A stretch of DNA of 64,000 bases. Origin: Myxococcales bacterium (GTDB taxonomy: Bacteria; Myxococcota_A; Bradymonadia; UBA7976; UBA1532). Shown piece after piece: positions 27,044 through 34,657 of the stretch; positions within the stretch are counted from its first letter, which is position 1, and each line of letters opens with the position of its first letter. The position numbers and the translations under genes were made by a program. The notes beneath the pieces are model-generated. The model did no database searches and was not told where the DNA came from. It saw only the letters and a list, made by a program, of their open reading frames with translations. Location of the stretch: contig JACKDL010000025.1 in the NCBI GenBank assembly GCA_020633555.1, positions 26,716-90,715 of the forward strand, read 5' to 3'.

Positions 27044-28602
27044 GGGGCCTCGCCGCGCACGTGGCCGATGCTGGCCAGCCGCTGCTTCAAGCGCTCCACA
27101 TGGGCCTGGAAGACCTTCTTGTCCCGCGCGCGCACCTGCTGACCACGGGTCATCTTCAGCTTCGCAGGGTTGAGGAACTTGCCGTTGCGCTTCACCGCAA
27201 AGTGCAGGTGCGGCCCGGTGGACCGGCCGGTGGTGCCCACCTGCCCGATGACCTGGCCCTGCTTGACCTTCGCCCCGCGCTGGATGCCCTTGGCGATCAG
27301 GTGCAGGTGGGCGTAGGCGCTCTCCAGGCCGTCGGGGTGGCGGATCTTCACCAGCCGCCCGTTGGGGCCCTTCCAGCCGGCGTAGGTGACGGTGCCGTCG
27401 GCCATGGCCCACACCGGGGTGCCGCGTGGGGCGGCGTAGTCCACGCCCGTGTGGGCCTTGGTGTAGCCCAGCACCGGGTGCTTGCGGCGCAGGTTGAAGC
27501 CCGAAGACACCCGCGCGAACTTCAGCGGCGTCTTCAGGAACGTCTTGCGGGCGCTCTGGCCGTCTTCGAGGTAGTAGCCGCCCTCGGTGTCCTTGTCGGG
27601 CTTGAACCAGAAGGTGCGGAAGGTGCCCACCTGGCCCACGTACTCGGCCGCGACGATGCGGCCGTAGCGGATGAAGGTGCCCTTCTTGTAGACCTTCTCG
27701 ACCACCACGTTGAAGCGGTCGCCGGCCTTCGGATCGTCGCGAAAGTCGATGTCCCAGGCGAAGGCGCCCACCACCTCGGCGGCCAGGGCCGGGCCCTCGC
27801 CGGCGCGCTCCAAGGCTTCGTACAGCGAGCTGCGGATCTCGCAGGCCACCTCGTCCTCGACGGTGTCGAGGAACACCGGGAGCTGCTTGCCCACCAGCGC
27901 CTCGCCCTGCCGCTCGGCCTCGAAGACCTCCAGGGGGTCGTGCTCGAAGACGAAGCGCTCCACCTGACCCTCGGTGACCCGCAGCTCATAGCGGGCGCCG
28001 GGGCGGGCCCTGCGGAAGTCGTAGTGGGGGCGCAGGGCGGCCACCACCCGGTTGACCTCGTCCAGGCCCACGCCGTGGCCGCCCAGCAGATCGGCGACGG
28101 TCTGCCCGGGCTTCAGGGTGCCCTCGACGTCCACCACGGGGTTGGACCCGGTGTCGCCGTCGTCGGCCGGCGCCAGGGGCGCGGGCGCTTCGGGGAGCGG
28201 GGCGGGGCGGGCCAGGGCGGGGGCCCGCTGCGGGGCCTGGGGCTCGCCCCGATCCTCCACCGCGGGCGCGTCGGCGGGCGGGGCGACCTCGACCGGGCGG
28301 GCGTGGCCGGCGTCGGGCGCCATGCGGATCACCGGCGTGGGCAGCTCGGCGCCGCCCGCAGCCGACGCGACGACGGTCTCGCTGTGCACGGTCTGCTCGC
28401 CCTGCGAGGCCGCGGACGCGGCGAGGCCCATGAGCGCACCGAACAGCACCACCAGGGATCCCCCGGCGAATGCCACCGTGCGGGCGCCGTAGCGCTGGAC
28501 CAGGCCTTCGATCTGCGGGGGCAGGTGGCCGATGGCGCACCTCCGGGTGGGGTCGTGTAGGATGGGGTAGGATAACGCCGGCGCCGGCGCCCCGCAACCC
28601 AC
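27040..28602 (-). CDS. M23-family peptidoglycan endopeptidase, membrane anchored
   Basis: Cuts peptide cross-links in murein. A TM helix (about residues 44-66) is followed by an Ala/Pro-rich linker, a LysM/OapA-like middle part ('VEGTLKPGQTVADLL', 'YELRVTEGQVERFVF') and the C-terminal LytM/M23 domain with zinc ligands in 'HTGVDYAAP' (H, D) and 'HLHF' plus 'AYAHLHL'. All catalytic residues are present, so it is probably active; the layout matches MepM/Csd3-type enzymes. The start is uncertain: the GTG at 28602 opens the frame with no ribosome-binding site, while a GGAGG at about 28541-28545 lies before no ordinary start codon (ATC follows). Translation may begin at an internal GTG just before the TM helix. 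Confidence 0.9.
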   Translation of the reverse strand: MGCGAPAPALSYPILHDPTRRCAIGHLPPQIEGLVQRYGARTVAFAGGSLVVLFGALMGLAASAASQGEQTVHSETVVASAAGGAELPTPVIRMAPDAGHARPVEVAPPADAPAVEDRGEPQAPQRAPALARPAPLPEAPAPLAPADDGDTGSNPVVDVEGTLKPGQTVADLLGGHGVGLDEVNRVVAALRPHYDFRRARPGARYELRVTEGQVERFVFEHDPLEVFEAERQGEALVGKQLPVFLDTVEDEVACEIRSSLYEALERAGEGPALAAEVVGAFAWDIDFRDDPKAGDRFNVVVEKVYKKGTFIRYGRIVAAEYVGQVGTFRTFWFKPDKDTEGGYYLEDGQSARKTFLKTPLKFARVSSGFNLRRKHPVLGYTKAHTGVDYAAPRGTPVWAMADGTVTYAGWKGPNGRLVKIRHPDGLESAYAHLHLIAKGIQRGAKVKQGQVIGQVGTTGRSTGPHLHFAVKRNGKFLNPAKLKMTRGQQVRARDKKVFQAHVERLKQRLASIGHVRGEAP

Positions 28603-28623
28603 CCGCGCCGCGCCCCGCGGGGC

Positions 28624-29931
28624 TCAGCCCACGCGCTCCAGCACGGCCGCCGCGCCCAGGCCGCCCGCCGCGCAGATGCCCAGCAGGGCGTGCTGCTTGT
28701 CGCCCAGCACCAGCTCGTTGGCCATGGTGGTCACCATCCGGGCGCCGGTGGCGCCGAAGGGGTGCCCGATGGCCACGGAGCCGCCGTGCACGTTCAGGCG
28801 CTCGGGGTCGATCTCGCCCACGGCCTTGTCGCGGCCCAGCCGCTCGCGGGCGAAGGCGTCGCTGCGCAGCATGGCCAGGATGCTCAGCACCTGGGCGGCG
28901 AAGGCCTCGTGCATGTCCACCAGATCCACGCCGCCCAGCTCCAGGCCGGCGCGCTCCAGGGCCTTGGGCATGGCGATGGCCGGGCCCATCAGGAGCTGGT
29001 CCGCGGGGTCCACGCCCACGTAGCTCCATGAGCGGAAGGCGGCCTTGGGGGTGAAGCCCAGGGCCTTGGCCTTGCTCTCCTCCATGAGCAGCACCGCGGC
29101 GGCGCCGTCCGTGAGCGGGCTGGAGTTGGCGGCGGTCAGGGTGCCGTCCTTGGCGAACACGGGGCGCAGGCGGCTGATCTTCTCGACGCTGGTCTCGGCC
29201 CGCACCAGGCCGTCGGCGTGCACCGCGTCGCCCTTGGGGGTGCGCACCGAGATCACCTCGTCGTCGAAGCGGCCCGAGGCGATGGCGGCGGCGGCCCGGT
29301 GGTGCGAGCGCACCGCGAACTCGTCCTGGGCCTCGCGGGTGATGTGGTTGCGGGCGGCCATGCGCTCGGCGGCTTCGCCCATGACCTCGCCCGTGGTGCG
29401 CTCGGCGATCTTGGGGATCTTGGGGATGAGCGCCGTGAAGGGCGCGAGCTGCGCCAGCACGCCCAGGTAGTCCATGGGGCCGGCCTTGCCCCCCATGAGC
29501 ACGGGGCCGGCGGTGCGCACGACCTCCTGGGGCAGCTTCAGCTCGGCGTTGCTGGTGCTGTCGGAGCCGCCGGCGATGATCACGTCGCTGTCGCCGCGCT
29601 CGATGGCGGCCACCGCGTCGGTGATGGCCTGCAGGCCGCTGGCGCAGGCGCGGGTGACCGTGCGGGCCTCGACGCTGAAGGGCAGCTTCAGGTCCAGGGC
29701 GATCTCGCGGCCCACGTTGGGGGCGGCGCCGGGCAGGATCACGCCGCCCCAGACGATGCTGTCGAGCTCGGCGCGGGGCACCGGGTACTTCTCGAGCAGG
29801 GCGCGCACGGCGGCGGCGCCCAGGTCGATGGTGTCCAGGTGCAGGTACTGGGTGAACGCCTTCAGGAACGGGGTGCGCACGCCCCCGATGATGACGGCCC
29901 GGCGGGGCTTCGCGCGTCGGCGAGTGGCCAT
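28624..29931 (-). CDS. fadI: Acetyl-CoA acyltransferase (thiolase, FadI-like)
   Basis: 435 residues. Thiolytic cleavage (or condensation) of 3-ketoacyl-CoA. Nucleophile Cys96 in 'TRACASGLQ', and the catalytic His and second Cys in 'HPFGATGARM' and 'GICAAGGLGAA' are present. Length fits FadI of the anaerobic-type trifunctional system. Start ATG 29931 with AGAGGAG upstream; a longer open frame continues upstream only because of out-of-frame FabG sequence. It is the last of three genes, MaoC, high-molecular-weight FabG, thiolase, which together cover hydration, ketoreduction/dehydrogenation and thiolysis of acyl chains. Confidence 0.95.
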   Translation of the reverse strand: MATRRRAKPRRAVIIGGVRTPFLKAFTQYLHLDTIDLGAAAVRALLEKYPVPRAELDSIVWGGVILPGAAPNVGREIALDLKLPFSVEARTVTRACASGLQAITDAVAAIERGDSDVIIAGGSDSTSNAELKLPQEVVRTAGPVLMGGKAGPMDYLGVLAQLAPFTALIPKIPKIAERTTGEVMGEAAERMAARNHITREAQDEFAVRSHHRAAAAIASGRFDDEVISVRTPKGDAVHADGLVRAETSVEKISRLRPVFAKDGTLTAANSSPLTDGAAAVLLMEESKAKALGFTPKAAFRSWSYVGVDPADQLLMGPAIAMPKALERAGLELGGVDLVDMHEAFAAQVLSILAMLRSDAFARERLGRDKAVGEIDPERLNVHGGSVAIGHPFGATGARMVTTMANELVLGDKQHALLGICAAGGLGAAAVLERVG

Positions 29932-29945
29932 GGGTGCTTCTCCTC

Positions 29946-31373
29946 TCAGGCGCCGATGAACATGCCGCCGCAGGCGCGGATGACCTGACCGGTCAAGCCC
30001 GTGGCCTGGGGGGTGACGAGGTAGGTGAGCAGGTCGCCCACGTCGCGGGGCAGGCCGCCCTGGCCCAGCGCCGACAGGCGGCGGCCCACCTCGCGGGTGA
30101 CCGCGGGGATGGCGGCGGTGAGCCGGGTCTCGATGAAGCCCGGGGCCACGGCGTTGACCGCGATGTTGCGGTCGGCCACCGCGGGCGCCAGGGCCCGCAC
30201 GTAGCCGGCGATGCCGGCCTTGCTGGCCGCGTAGTTGGTCTGGCCCACGTTCCCGGCGATGCCGGCCACGCTCGACAGGCAGACGATGCGCCCGCCGTCG
30301 GCCAGGCCATCGGCGAGCAGGGCGTCGTTGATGGCGACCACGCCGCCCAGGTTCACCGCCACGGCCTGGTCCCACCACTCGGGCTTCATGCGGGCCAGCG
30401 TCTTGTCGCGCGTGATGCCGGCGTTGTGGATCACGGCGTCCAGGCGGCCGCCGTGGTGCGCCTTCAGGTGAGCCACGATGGCCGCGCCTGCGTTGGGATC
30501 GGTGACGTCCACCGACAGGGCGGTGCCGGCCACGTCGCGGGCCACCTTGCCCAGCAGGGCCTCGTCGCCCGGCCGGTCCACACAGATGACGTGGGCGCCC
30601 TCGGCGGCCAGCAAGCCCACCGTGGCCGCGCCGATGCCCCGGGCGGCGCCGGTGATGAGCACGGTCTGGCCGGCCAGCGGCTGCACCCAGTCGTTGCCCT
30701 CGGGGGCGTCGACGGCGGCGCTCAGGTGCCAGGGCTGCCCGGTGAGGAAGGCCGCGCGGGGGCTCAGCAGGAACCGCAGCAGGGCCTCGATGCGTGCCTC
30801 GGCGCCCTCCTCGACGAACACCACATGGGCCGTGGCGCCCTTGCGGCCGATCTCCTTCGCCAGGCTGCGCACGAAGCCCTCGAGGCCGGCCATGGCCGCC
30901 GCCGAGGCGGGGTCGCGCTCGGCCGCGGGTCGCCCCAGCACCACCACCCGGCCGTTGCGGGCCAGCCCGCCCAGCCGGGGGTGGAAGAAGTCGTACAGGC
31001 GGCGCAGCTCGTCGGCGCCCGCCAACCCCGTGGCGTCGAACACCAGGGCGTCGGCCGGGGCGGCCTCGGCTTCGGGCGCCACCAGCGTGACGGGACGGCC
31101 CCAGGCCTCCGCCGCCGCTTGCCAGGGGGCGGGCAGCTCGGTGCCCACCACCGTGGGCGTGGCGCCGGCGGCGGCCACCGCGCGGGCCAGGTGATCGGTG
31201 AGGCGGGCGCCCGGGGCACGGCCCGCGGTCACGGTGCGCCCCTCCAACGGCAGGGCCTCGGCGGGGCCCTTCGCGCGGCGCAGGGCCTGCGGAGTGGGCA
31301 GGGGGAGCCCCAGGTTCTTCACCGTCTGGCGGAACCAGGGCTTCGCGCTCAGCTCGACGAGCAGGTCACTCAT
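29946..31373 (-). CDS. High-molecular-weight 3-oxoacyl-ACP/CoA reductase (FabG4-like)
   Basis: 475 residues, about twice the length of ordinary FabG. Residues 1-215 are a degenerate Rossmann-like domain lacking the cofactor motif. Residues 225-475 are an intact short-chain dehydrogenase: 'LITGAARGIGAATV' for NAD(P), catalytic Ser in 'LSSVAGIAGNVG' and 'NYAASKAG' with Tyr and Lys. High-molecular-weight FabG of actinobacteria (FabG4) prefers NADH and acts on CoA thioesters. Here it lies between a MaoC hydratase (8-nt overlap) and a thiolase (14 nt gap), the same trio found around fabG4 in mycobacteria, so a role in acyl-CoA turnover fits best. Confidence 0.93.
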   Translation of the reverse strand: MSDLLVELSAKPWFRQTVKNLGLPLPTPQALRRAKGPAEALPLEGRTVTAGRAPGARLTDHLARAVAAAGATPTVVGTELPAPWQAAAEAWGRPVTLVAPEAEAAPADALVFDATGLAGADELRRLYDFFHPRLGGLARNGRVVVLGRPAAERDPASAAAMAGLEGFVRSLAKEIGRKGATAHVVFVEEGAEARIEALLRFLLSPRAAFLTGQPWHLSAAVDAPEGNDWVQPLAGQTVLITGAARGIGAATVGLLAAEGAHVICVDRPGDEALLGKVARDVAGTALSVDVTDPNAGAAIVAHLKAHHGGRLDAVIHNAGITRDKTLARMKPEWWDQAVAVNLGGVVAINDALLADGLADGGRIVCLSSVAGIAGNVGQTNYAASKAGIAGYVRALAPAVADRNIAVNAVAPGFIETRLTAAIPAVTREVGRRLSALGQGGLPRDVGDLLTYLVTPQATGLTGQVIRACGGMFIGA

Positions 31374-32277
31374 GGGGCGTCTCCTCGGTGGTCTGGAAGG
31401 TGCCGATCAGGTGCGCGGCCCCGCCGGCGGCGGTGCCGACGAAGAGGTCTTGGCCTCGGGTGTAGACCCCGACCTTGGCGGGCAGCTTGACGGGCTTGGT
31501 GAAGCGCACGTCCACGGCCTTCAGGCGCCGGGTGTCGCCCGCCCAGGCCTGCGTGGTCAGGGCCTCGAGGGCGCGCGCCAGGGTGCCGAAGCCGTGCTGG
31601 ATGGTGCGGCCGAAGCCCGCGGCCTTGGCGTAGGGCCCGATCCAGTGCACGGGGTTGAAGTCGCCCGTCAGGCAGGCGAAGCGGAAGCCGTCGTCGGGCC
31701 GGAAGCGCAGCCAGGCCACCTCGCGGGCGTCCACGGGCACGGCCGGCTTGGGCTTGCGTGGGCCGCGCGGGGCGTCCCCGCCGCCGCCCAGGGGGATGAA
31801 CACCCGCAGATCGGCGGTGAGCAGGGGCGTGCCGTCGGTGAGCCGCGTCTCCAGGCGCTGGGTGAGGATGGCCCGCCGCCCGTCGTCGTCGACCTCGACG
31901 AGCTGGGCCTCGAGCTGCAGCGGCTGCCCCGCCGGGATGTCGGCGTGGATCACCATGCGGCAGCCGCCGTTCAAGGCCTTGGCCACCGGGTAGGCGATGC
32001 CGGCCAGCGTCTTGTTGAGCAGCCCGAAGCCCCACTGGGGGAACAGGTGCGGGGGCACGCGGCCCTGCCAGGCGCGGGGGTCGCCGCCCGCCCAGCGCAC
32101 GTAGTCCGCCACCAGGTCGGCGGGGCGGGGGGGCACCGTGGCGCTGTAGACCCGGCCGGGCACCTCGGTGCGGGCGGGCTTGCCGCGGAAGCGCTGGGTC
32201 ATGGCCGAGACCACCAGCCCGCCCATGCCGGCGAGCACGGGGCCTTGGTGGACGACGTGGCGGATGGGGTGCCCCAT
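31366..32277 (-). CDS. MaoC-family hotdog dehydratase/hydratase
   Basis: 303 residues with two hotdog-fold halves. The hydratase-2 catalytic motif lies in the second half: 'TGDFNPVHWIGPYAKAAGFG' with the Asp/His pair and 'TIQHGFGTLARALE'. It is likely to hydrate enoyl-CoA/ACP (or dehydrate the 3-hydroxy product) and channel it to the overlapping FabG4-like gene. Length and architecture match HtdX-type proteins. Start ATG 32277; no good ribosome-binding site, but upstream region is the divergent promoter shared with the 32395 gene. Confidence 0.92.
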   Translation of the reverse strand: MGHPIRHVVHQGPVLAGMGGLVVSAMTQRFRGKPARTEVPGRVYSATVPPRPADLVADYVRWAGGDPRAWQGRVPPHLFPQWGFGLLNKTLAGIAYPVAKALNGGCRMVIHADIPAGQPLQLEAQLVEVDDDGRRAILTQRLETRLTDGTPLLTADLRVFIPLGGGGDAPRGPRKPKPAVPVDAREVAWLRFRPDDGFRFACLTGDFNPVHWIGPYAKAAGFGRTIQHGFGTLARALEALTTQAWAGDTRRLKAVDVRFTKPVKLPAKVGVYTRGQDLFVGTAAGGAAHLIGTFQTTEETPHE

Positions 32278-32394
32278 GGGTGCCTCCTGCGTCGGGCGCG
32301 ACCGATCTGAGCGCGCACAGTCTGAGGGCGCTGACGCACTGCGTCAACGGCGCGGCCTGGACGGCCCGCGAGGCCGGGGGTGAGACTGCACCCC

Positions 32395-32856
32395 ATGGCC
32401 ACGCCCGACCACCGGAACGCTCGCCCACCCTGGCCCGTCGTGGCCTGGGTGGCGCTGTCGCTGGGGATGCCGCTGTGGGCGCCCGAGTGTCTGCCTTGGA
32501 CCGACGCGGCGCTCTTCACCGACGCTCAGGTGCGCTTCGCGCGCTACCGGGTGACCGACGCGGCCACCGGGGCCCCGTGGGCGGGCGGACAGGCCCGCCT
32601 CTCGCCCCGGTATTCGGGCCTGCGCGGGGACTCGGCGCGGTTCCCCGGGCCCGCGCCGGGGGCGCTGCAGCGGGAGGCCGCAGGGGACCTGTGGGGGGTG
32701 GTGCTCGAGGCCGACGGCATGCAGGCCGCGCTGGCGCCGGCGTGGGCGCGGGGCGGGCCCGCCGAGGCGGCCGTGGAGCGGCGGATCTACGGGCGGCTGC
32801 CGACGGGGGCCGTCGGCCTGCTGGAGACCCGGCAGTTCCACGTGCGGCGCCCATGA
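32395..32856 (+). CDS. Small membrane-anchored protein coupled to HTTM-like gene, function unknown
   Basis: 153 residues. One N-terminal hydrophobic helix (about 14-34, 'VVAWVALSLGMPLWAPECLP') and a soluble ~115-residue part with no recognised family. The stop overlaps the next start (ATGA), so co-translation is likely. An in-frame GTG at 32380 is an alternative start; GGGGGTGAG lies about ten bases before the ATG chosen. The role is inferred only from coupling: a partner or subunit of the HTTM-like membrane protein. Confidence 0.6.
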   Translation: MATPDHRNARPPWPVVAWVALSLGMPLWAPECLPWTDAALFTDAQVRFARYRVTDAATGAPWAGGQARLSPRYSGLRGDSARFPGPAPGALQREAAGDLWGVVLEADGMQAALAPAWARGGPAEAAVERRIYGRLPTGAVGLLETRQFHVRRP

Positions 32857-33770
32857 CGCGCGCCCGAGCCCACGCGCTCTGGCTCACGCTCCTGGCGTTG
32901 CTCTTCGCGGCGCTGGGGCTGTGCTACGCCCCGGGCGGCCCGGCGCCGGGCCCCCGTGGGGGCGAGGTGGTGTCGGTGTTGAGCTGGCTCCCCGACGCCG
33001 TGGTTCAGGCCCCCGAGCCCTTCACGGTGGGCCGGCTGGCGTTCATGGCCTTCGGGGCCGCGTGGGCGCTGGGTGTATGGTTGCCCCTCTCGGCTTGGGG
33101 GGCGAGCCTGGCGTTCCTGGCGGTGGCGGCGCTGCACCAGGAGGCCCGCTTCGCGGCCTCGCACTCGGCCCACCTGCCGGCCCAGCTCCTGGTGTTGTTG
33201 GCGCTGTGGACCCACCACGAGCGGGTGGCACTGCGCGCGGCGTTGGCGGAGGGCCGCGTTTGGCGCACCCCCCTGGTGGCCCCCTGGTTCTGGACCGCCG
33301 GTCGGGTGCTCGTGGGCTGGTTCTACACGCTGGCGGGCGTCACGAAGGTCATGGACAGCGGGTGGGCCTGGGCCAACGGCACGAGCCTGCAGCTCTGGGT
33401 GCTGGCCTTCGGCAAGCGGGGCAGCTTCGCCGCGGATCTGATCATGGACCACCACGCTGCGGCGCTGGCGCTGCAGTGGGTGACGCTGCTTGCCGAGGTC
33501 TTTGCGCTGCCGCTGATGCTCTGGCGGCCCACCCGCGCCGTCGTGGCCGGGGCGCTGGTGGCCTTCCACATCGGCCAGTGGGCGGTGTTTGGCTACCCCT
33601 TCTACGGCAACCTGCTGGCCCTGGCGCTGTTCGGCTTGCCGCTGGAGGCGGCGGTCGAGGCGGTGCGCCGGCGGCTGGAGGCGCCGCCCTCGCCGTGGTG
33701 GGCGGGCCGGGCGCGGTCGCTGGCGGGACGCCTGCGGATCTTCGAGCCCCCCGGGGACGACCCCGGCTGA
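32853..33770 (+). CDS. Polytopic membrane protein, HTTM/DoxX-like
   Basis: 305 residues with about seven hydrophobic helices. The stretch 'AGRVLVGWFYTLAGVTKVMDSGWAWANGTSLQLWVLAFGK' region (about 148-190) carries the 'sKl.sG..W..G' pattern of horizontally transferred transmembrane (HTTM) domains related to vitamin-K-dependent carboxylase and to DoxX. Catalytic Lys of the carboxylase family could not be located, so it should be read as fold-level similarity. In some genomes such domains sit beside redox or RiPP systems, but here the neighbour is a small membrane protein and sodB lies 190 bp downstream. Confidence 0.7.
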   Translation: MTRARAHALWLTLLALLFAALGLCYAPGGPAPGPRGGEVVSVLSWLPDAVVQAPEPFTVGRLAFMAFGAAWALGVWLPLSAWGASLAFLAVAALHQEARFAASHSAHLPAQLLVLLALWTHHERVALRAALAEGRVWRTPLVAPWFWTAGRVLVGWFYTLAGVTKVMDSGWAWANGTSLQLWVLAFGKRGSFAADLIMDHHAAALALQWVTLLAEVFALPLMLWRPTRAVVAGALVAFHIGQWAVFGYPFYGNLLALALFGLPLEAAVEAVRRRLEAPPSPWWAGRARSLAGRLRIFEPPGDDPG

Positions 33771-33816
33771 GCCACACCCGTTGCGCGCCGGCGGATCGGG
33801 GCCCATCATCCCCGGC

Positions 33817-33837
33817 GGTTGCGGCCCCCTCGCAACC
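33817..33837. promoter_or_regulatory. Inverted repeat upstream of sodB
   Basis: GGTTGCG (33817-33823) and CGCAACC (33831-33837) are exact 7-nt arms with a 7-nt centre, 125 bases before the sodB start. A further GTTGCGACC occurs at about 33863-33871. It could be an operator for a metal or redox regulator or a weak terminator for the gene upstream; no T-tract follows. Confidence 0.4.
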
Positions 33838-33961
33838 TGACCCGCACGGAAGGGTGAGTTTGAGTTGCGACCTTTGCCCGCCGTGAGGAATCCAGAGCGT
33901 GCACGAATCCCGGGGCTCCAGGGGGCGCCCCGATCCAACCAGGCCTGATAAAGGAGCACCC

Positions 33962-34543
33962 ATGGCCTTCACCCTGCCCGCGCTGCCGTACTCCAAGGAC
34001 GCCCTGTCGCCGCACATCTCGGCCGAGACGCTGGAGTTCCACCACGGCAAGCACCACCAGGCCTACGTGAACAACCTGAACGCAGCCGTCGCGGCCAACC
34101 CCGAGCTTCAGGGCAAGAGCCTCGAGGAGATCATCGCCAGCGCCTCGGGTGGGGTGTTCAACAACGCCGCTCAGGTGTGGAACCACACGTTCTACTGGCA
34201 CAGCATGAGCCCGAACGGCGGCGGCGAGCCCACCGGCGCCATCGCGGACGCCATCGAGAAGGCCTTCGGCAGCTTCGATGACTTCAAGGCGAAGTTCGCG
34301 GCGGCCGCGGGCGGCCAGTTCGGCAGCGGCTGGGCCTGGCTGGTGAAGGACGCCGACGGCAACCTCTCGATCACCACCACCGGCAACGCCGGCACCCCCC
34401 TGACCGAGGGGCTGACCCCGATCCTCACCTGCGACGTCTGGGAGCACGCCTACTACGTGGACTTCCGCAACGACCGCGGCGGCTACGTGAAGGCCTGGTG
34501 GAACCTGGTGAACTGGGAGTTCGCCAACAAGAACCTGGGCTGA
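33962..34543 (+). CDS. sodB: Superoxide dismutase, Fe type
   Basis: 193 residues, standard length. Converts superoxide to H2O2 and O2. Metal ligands are visible: His in 'FHHGKHHQAY', His in 'WNHTFYWHSM', and Asp/His in 'DVWEHAYYVD'. Two signatures favour iron over manganese: the outer-sphere Gln in 'NNAAQVWNHTFYW' (FeSOD position) and 'GNAGTPL' where MnSOD usually has a second-shell Gln. Start ATG 33962 with an excellent AAAGGAG seven bases upstream. No signal peptide, so cytoplasmic. Single gene with its own control region. Confidence 0.97.
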   Translation: MAFTLPALPYSKDALSPHISAETLEFHHGKHHQAYVNNLNAAVAANPELQGKSLEEIIASASGGVFNNAAQVWNHTFYWHSMSPNGGGEPTGAIADAIEKAFGSFDDFKAKFAAAAGGQFGSGWAWLVKDADGNLSITTTGNAGTPLTEGLTPILTCDVWEHAYYVDFRNDRGGYVKAWWNLVNWEFANKNLG

Positions 34544-34547
34544 TCCA

Positions 34548-34633
34548 GCGCCCGACCCCGCCGCCTCCCGCCGCGCGCTCGCGCCCGGCCCCTTTCACCC
34601 GTACCGCTGAATGGCGAGCGCCGCGTCGGGCGC
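34548..34633. repeat. Nested inverted repeats between convergent sodB and AGPS-like genes
   Basis: GCGCCCGAC (34548-34556) is the exact complement of GTCGGGCGC (34625-34633), and inside it GCGCTCGC (34575-34582) complements GCGAGCGC (34614-34621). The two helices are nested and could make an ~85-nt stem-loop structure on either strand, probably a transcript-end structure; no T-tract. Confidence 0.5.
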
Positions 34634-34657
34634 AGCGGGTGCTCGACGGCCCTTTAC

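Noticed and set aside
32280..33770. A 496-codon frame covering both small membrane genes.
   Set aside because: Its first part is out of frame with the 32395 gene, which has its own start and an ATGA overlap.
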